Part shown: positions 59,701-64,000 of the stretch, piece after piece
How the letters are laid out: each line of letters starts with the position of its first letter
Position numbering within the stretch: the stretch's first letter is position 1
DNA from: JABCPE02 sp963509715
Lineage (GTDB): Bacteria; Bacteroidota; Bacteroidia; Flavobacteriales; Weeksellaceae
Direction of reading: 5' to 3'
Assembly (NCBI GenBank): GCA_963509715.1
Contig: CAUPCB010000003.1
Location: 1-64,000 of the forward strand
DNA: 64,000 nucleotides
The notes under the pieces: generated by a model
The model's input: only the letters and a program-made list of their open reading frames with translations
Databases searched by the model: none
Told to the model about the DNA's origin: nothing
Position numbers and translations under genes: made by a program

Positions 59701-60560
59701 CTGCAGATGAGGAGAAAAATGCATTGGTAAATACCTTGATTAACAATTATAAAATCAAGTTTAATGATTTACAAGGAGTTAAAAACAGAGAGAAATTCAC
59801 TATTTCTATCGGGGATGAGCTTCCTACGGGAATCATTAAATTAGCTAAAGTTTATATCGCTAAGAAGAGAAAACTGAATGTAGGGGATAAAATGGCAGGA
59901 CGACACGGTAACAAGGGTATCGTTTCTAGAATCGTGCGTCAGGAAGATATGCCTTTCTTGGAAGATGGAACACCAGTGGATATCGTACTAAACCCACTAG
60001 GGGTACCTTCGCGTATGAACATTGGTCAGATTTACGAGACAGTTCTTGGATGGGCAGGTAAGAAATTAGGATTGAAATTTGCGACACCTATCTTTGATGG
60101 AGCAAGTCTAGATCAGATTACAGAATACACAGACCAAGCAGGTCTTCCTAAATACGGAAATACATATCTGTATGATGGAGGAACAGGGGAGAGATTTACT
60201 CAGCCAGCTACTGTGGGAGTTATCTACATGCTGAAACTAGGACACATGGTAGATGATAAGATGCACGCTCGTTCTATCGGTCCTTACTCTCTTATCACGC
60301 AGCAGCCACTCGGTGGTAAAGCACAGTTTGGTGGTCAGCGTTTCGGAGAGATGGAGGTTTGGGCTCTTGAGGCGTTCGGAGCGTCTAATATCCTAAGAGA
60401 AATCTTGACTGTGAAGTCTGATGATGTCATGGGTAGAGCGAAAACTTATGAAGCAATCGCAAAAGGTGAATCGATGCCAGAACCAGGTATCCCAGAATCA
60501 TTCAATGTATTGCTGCACGAGTTACAAGGTCTTGGACTTGATGTAAGACTTGAAGAATAA
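56739..60560 (+). CDS. rpoB: DNA-directed RNA polymerase beta subunit
   Basis: A 1273-residue beta subunit, normal for the phylum. The rifampicin region is wild-type in pattern: [38 protein letters not shown], then [29 protein letters not shown] and the C-terminal [16 protein letters not shown] are present. It starts at MSKSKTMKD. It is followed 71 bases later by rpoC. rplJ and rplL, which usually precede it, are not in the window; tig diverges from it. Confidence 0.98.
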   Translation: [1273 protein letters not shown]

Positions 60561-60631
60561 TAGACAAAATGAGATACAGAAACTCAGATTGTATTATGGC
60601 TTAAAGTTCTTTTAATCTAAAAAAAATAAAA

Positions 60632-63600
60632 ATGTCAAATAAAAATAAAACAAGTAGATTTAGCAAAATCACGATAGGTTTAGCATCACCAGAATCTATT
60701 CTTCAAGAATCCAAAGGAGAGGTTCTAAAGCCTGAAACTATCAACTATAGAACGCACAAACCAGAGAGAGATGGTCTGTTTTGTGAGAAAATCTTTGGAC
60801 CTGTAAAGGACTATGAATGTGCTTGTGGTAAGTATAAGAGAATAAGATATAAAGGTATCGTCTGCGACCGATGCGGGGTAGAAGTTACTGAGAAAAAAGT
60901 ACGAAGAGAGCGTATAGGACATATCAACTTGGTGGTTCCTATCGCGCACATCTGGTATTTCCGTTCCCTTCCGAACAAAATCGGATATCTTCTAGGGCTT
61001 CCTTCTAAGAAGCTGGATATGATTATCTACTACGAAAGATATGTAGTTATCCAGCAGGGGATTGCAAGAAAAGCAGATGGTTCTGATTTTGATGAAATGG
61101 AATTCCTTACAGAGGAAGAATACTTAGATGTATTAGATTCTATTCCAGCTGAAAACCAGTATCTTGATGATTCAGACCCAAATAAATTCATTGCAAAAAT
61201 GGGGGCTGAGGCTATCGAAGATTTATTGAAGAGAATAGACCTTGATGAGCTTTCTTATGATTTGAGACACAAGGCTCATAACGAAACTTCTAAACAAAGA
61301 AGAACAGAGGCGCTGAAAAGGCTTTCTGTGGTGGAAGCATTGAGAGGAGCAAACACGAGAATGATTAACCGCCCAGAGTGGATGGTGATGCGTGTGCTTC
61401 CTGTTACGCCGCCAGAGCTTAGACCTCTAGTTCCGCTTGATGGTGGTCGTTTCGCTACTTCGGATCTGAATGACCTTTACCGAAGAGTAATCATCAGAAA
61501 TAACCGTTTGAAGAGATTGATGGAAATCAAAGCTCCAGAGGTTATCTTGAGAAACGAGAAGCGTATGCTTCAGGAGGCGGTAGATTCATTGTTTGATAAT
61601 ACAAGAAAATCTTCAGCTGTAAAATCTGAATCAAACAGACCACTGAAATCACTTTCTGATTCATTGAAAGGAAAACAAGGGCGTTTCCGTCAGAACTTGC
61701 TAGGTAAGAGGGTGGACTACTCTGCACGTTCAGTTATCGTCGTAGGGCCAGAGCTTCAGCTTCATGAGTGCGGTATCCCTAAAGATATGGCAGCAGAGCT
61801 TTATAAGCCGTTCATTATCAGAAAATTGATAGAAAGAGGAATCGTAAAAACGGTAAAATCTGCGAAGAGAATTATCGACAGAAAAGAACCTGTTGTATAT
61901 GATATTTTGGAGAATGTGATGAAAGGACATCCAGTTCTTCTGAACCGTGCGCCTACGCTTCACAGACTTGGTATTCAGGCATTCCAGCCTAAGATGATCG
62001 AGGGGAAAGCTATCCAGCTTCACCCATTGGTAACGACAGCCTTCAACGCCGATTTCGACGGTGACCAGATGGCGGTTCACTTACCACTAGGTCCAGAGGC
62101 TATCTTGGAAGCACAATTATTGATGCTTGGTTCTCAGAATATCTTGAACCCTGCGAATGGTTCGCCTATCACTGTCCCTTCTCAGGACATGGTATTGGGG
62201 CTTTATTTCATGACGAAAGAAGCTCACTCTACCAATGATTATAAAGTGAAAGGTGAAGGCCTAGTATTCTACTCTCCAGAAGAGGCGGAAATAGCCTATG
62301 CAGAGGGAAAAGCATCACTGAATGCGAAAGTAAAATGCCGTTTGACTTTGAAAGAAAACGGAGAACTTGTAACGAAACTTATCCCAACTACAGTAGGTAG
62401 AATTTTGTTTAACCAAATTGTACCGAAAGAAGTAGGATATATAGATACATTATTGACTAAAAAATCGCTGAGAGATGTCATCGGTACTATCCTTGCGGAG
62501 ACAGATTTCCCTACTACGGTGAAATTCTTGGACGATATGAAAAACCTTGGTTATATGAACGCCTTCAAAGGAGGACTTTCATTTAGCTTAGCGGATATCG
62601 TAGTTCCAGAGGAGAAAAAACAAATGATCGCTCAGGCGGTGGAAACTGTGGATGGCATCAAGGACAACTATAACATGGGGCTTATCACCGATACAGAGCG
62701 TTATAACCAAGTTATCGATGTTTGGACAAATACCAATGCAGGTCTTACAGAGATGATTATGAGCAGAATGAAAACCGACCAAGGTGGATTTAACTCTGTT
62801 TATATGATGCTAGACTCTGGAGCGAGGGGATCTAAAGAACAGATTCGTCAGCTCTCTGGTATGCGTGGTTTGATGGCAAAACCTCAGAAAGCTGGTTCTA
62901 CAGGAGCAGAAATCATTGAAAACCCGATTGTAGCTAACTTTAAAGAAGGTCTTTCTATCCTAGAATACTTCATCTCTACCCACGGGGCGAGAAAAGGTCT
63001 TGCGGATACGGCGCTTAAGACTGCCGATGCAGGATATTTGACAAGAAGACTTGTGGATGTGGCTCAGGATGTGATTATTACAGAAGATGACTGTGGTACA
63101 CTGAGAGGGGTAGAAGTTTCTCCATTGAAGAAAAATGATGAAATCGTAGAAAGACTTTCCGAAAGAATTTTGGGTAGAGTTTCTCTTCATGATGTATACG
63201 ATCCAGAAACGGATGAACTTATCGTAGCAGCAGACCAGATTATAAGCGAAGCTTTAGCGAAAAAAATAGAAGAAGCTGGAATCGAGACTGTAGAAGTTCG
63301 TTCTCCACTAAGCTGTGAGGCTAAAAAAGGTATCTGTGCGAGATGTTATGGTAGAAACTTGGCAACTGGTAAGATGATTCACATGGGTGAAGCTGTGGGA
63401 GTTATCGCAGCGCAGTCTATCGGGGAACCAGGTACACAGCTGACACTGAGAACCTTCCACCAAGGGGGTACTGCGGGAAATGTCTCTGTAAATCCTTCCA
63501 TCACAGCGAGAAGAGATGGTATCGTAGAAATGGATGAGGTGAGAACCATCACATCAGAAGACGAAAACGGAAACAAAACCGAAGTGGTTGTATCTCGTTC

Positions 63601-64000
63601 TACGGAATTCCGTTTAGTAGCTGATAATGAAGCAAGAACGCCTATCATGGTGGCAAACATCCCTTATGGTGCAGTTCTTTCTGTGAAGCCAGGTGATAAA
63701 GTGAAAAAAGGAGACCTCATCTGTAAGTGGGATCCATATAACGCCGTTATCATCGCGGAAACTACAGGTAAGATAGAATACGAAGATATCATCCAAGGTA
63801 GAACTTTCCAATTGGAAATAGACGAGCAGACAGGTTTCGAGGAGAAAGTAATTTCAGAATCAAGAGACAAAAAAGCTGTTCCTACATTGAGAGTGGTAGA
63901 TTCTAAAGGTGTAGAGCAAAAAGCTTACAACCTTCCTGTGGGAGCCCACTTGATGGTAAATGACGGAGAAAAAATCAAAGCTGGTAAAATCTTGATAAAA
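60632..64000 (+). CDS. rpoC: DNA-directed RNA polymerase beta' subunit (5' part)
   Basis: An open frame of 1123 codons from ATG 60632 to the window end, with no stop; the 3' part lies outside. It begins MSNKNKTSRFSKITIGLASP. The N-terminal zinc ribbon is CACGKYKRIRYKGIVCDRCG. The catalytic Mg-binding motif NADFDGDQMAVH has Asp474, Asp476 and Asp478. A second zinc motif CEAKKGICARCYGRNLATG and the trigger loop/bridge helix region (STHGARKGLADTALKTADAG) follow. It is co-transcribed with rpoB. Confidence 0.97.
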   Translation, partial: MSNKNKTSRFSKITIGLASPESILQESKGEVLKPETINYRTHKPERDGLFCEKIFGPVKDYECACGKYKRIRYKGIVCDRCGVEVTEKKVRRERIGHINLVVPIAHIWYFRSLPNKIGYLLGLPSKKLDMIIYYERYVVIQQGIARKADGSDFDEMEFLTEEEYLDVLDSIPAENQYLDDSDPNKFIAKMGAEAIEDLLKRIDLDELSYDLRHKAHNETSKQRRTEALKRLSVVEALRGANTRMINRPEWMVMRVLPVTPPELRPLVPLDGGRFATSDLNDLYRRVIIRNNRLKRLMEIKAPEVILRNEKRMLQEAVDSLFDNTRKSSAVKSESNRPLKSLSDSLKGKQGRFRQNLLGKRVDYSARSVIVVGPELQLHECGIPKDMAAELYKPFIIRKLIERGIVKTVKSAKRIIDRKEPVVYDILENVMKGHPVLLNRAPTLHRLGIQAFQPKMIEGKAIQLHPLVTTAFNADFDGDQMAVHLPLGPEAILEAQLLMLGSQNILNPANGSPITVPSQDMVLGLYFMTKEAHSTNDYKVKGEGLVFYSPEEAEIAYAEGKASLNAKVKCRLTLKENGELVTKLIPTTVGRILFNQIVPKEVGYIDTLLTKKSLRDVIGTILAETDFPTTVKFLDDMKNLGYMNAFKGGLSFSLADIVVPEEKKQMIAQAVETVDGIKDNYNMGLITDTERYNQVIDVWTNTNAGLTEMIMSRMKTDQGGFNSVYMMLDSGARGSKEQIRQLSGMRGLMAKPQKAGSTGAEIIENPIVANFKEGLSILEYFISTHGARKGLADTALKTADAGYLTRRLVDVAQDVIITEDDCGTLRGVEVSPLKKNDEIVERLSERILGRVSLHDVYDPETDELIVAADQIISEALAKKIEEAGIETVEVRSPLSCEAKKGICARCYGRNLATGKMIHMGEAVGVIAAQSIGEPGTQLTLRTFHQGGTAGNVSVNPSITARRDGIVEMDEVRTITSEDENGNKTEVVVSRSTEFRLVADNEARTPIMVANIPYGAVLSVKPGDKVKKGDLICKWDPYNAVIIAETTGKIEYEDIIQGRTFQLEIDEQTGFEEKVISESRDKKAVPTLRVVDSKGVEQKAYNLPVGAHLMVNDGEKIKAGKILIK

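Noticed and set aside
1..64000. tRNA genes, CRISPR arrays, insertion sequences or prophage
   Set aside because: No cloverleaf-like TTCGA motifs with acceptor stems, no regular spaced repeats, and no transposase or phage proteins were seen; a tRNAscan and repeat search would settle it.

Overview
The window is a chromosomal segment from a member of the Bacteroidota, order Flavobacteriales, most likely the Weeksellaceae (Chryseobacterium-like) group. Support comes from gene content: a gliding lipoprotein GldH, DUF5689 and DUF3078 proteins, a CarboxypepD-reg TonB-dependent receptor, the lemA-TPM-TPM cluster and the rsfS-ftsH-LUD-cdsA-psd order. It also comes from low GC, near absence of Shine-Dalgarno sequences, and many promoters of the phylum type (TTG, about 19 nt, TAnnTTTG). 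The genus cannot be fixed from sequence reading alone. No tRNA, rRNA, insertion sequence, prophage or CRISPR array was seen. Most of the window is core genome with a few AT-rich accessory genes.

Layout. 1-6.1 kb (+): ricT-like PSP1 protein, gldH, PBP1A, folE and an aldehyde dehydrogenase, ending in a strong terminator. 6.1-11.7 kb: a DUF5689 lipoprotein and TonB-dependent receptor (-) diverging from a secreted endonuclease/exonuclease/phosphatase (+), with two palindromes between; this is probably a nutrient (nucleic acid or phosphate) acquisition locus. 11.7-18.5 kb: tilS (-), then an OmpA lipoprotein, an O-methyltransferase, an NlpC/P60 peptidase, the Kdo transferase waaA, and lemA with two TPM genes. 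18.5-21 kb: an M23 peptidase overlapping a bactofilin, then prfA (-). 21-24.3 kb: a secreted TonB-C-like protein, a DUF3078 protein and two AT-rich orphans, the second leucine-rich.

24.4-29.6 kb (+): rpmH (51 codons), an ECF sigma factor with a membrane-anchored putative anti-sigma factor and a Spy/CpxP-like secreted protein, lepA, a small lipoprotein and nrnA. 29.6-36.3 kb: psd, cdsA, a LUD protein, ftsH and rsfS on the minus strand, birA on plus, and an LptF/LptG-type permease on minus. 36.4-42.6 kb (-): a complete RND efflux operon led by its TetR regulator. 42.7-46.1 kb: a polytopic membrane protein, a tadA-like deaminase, and pabC/pabB.

46.1-54.3 kb (+): a membrane protein, an M1 aminopeptidase, coaX, a MORN-like lipoprotein, mnmA-dprA and a secreted HEXXHxxxxxH metalloprotease. 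54.3-56.2 kb (-): a ClbS/DfsB-like protein and the trigger factor. 56.2-64 kb (+): a roughly 0.5-kb gap without a long gene, then rpoB and rpoC; rpoC runs off the window. The usual rplJ-rplL genes do not precede rpoB here. Its long leader carries two potential hairpins, each enclosing the start of a short ORF, one of them cysteine-rich. That leader, the ECF module, the nuclease/TonB locus with its palindromes and the unusual metalloprotease are the most interesting items.
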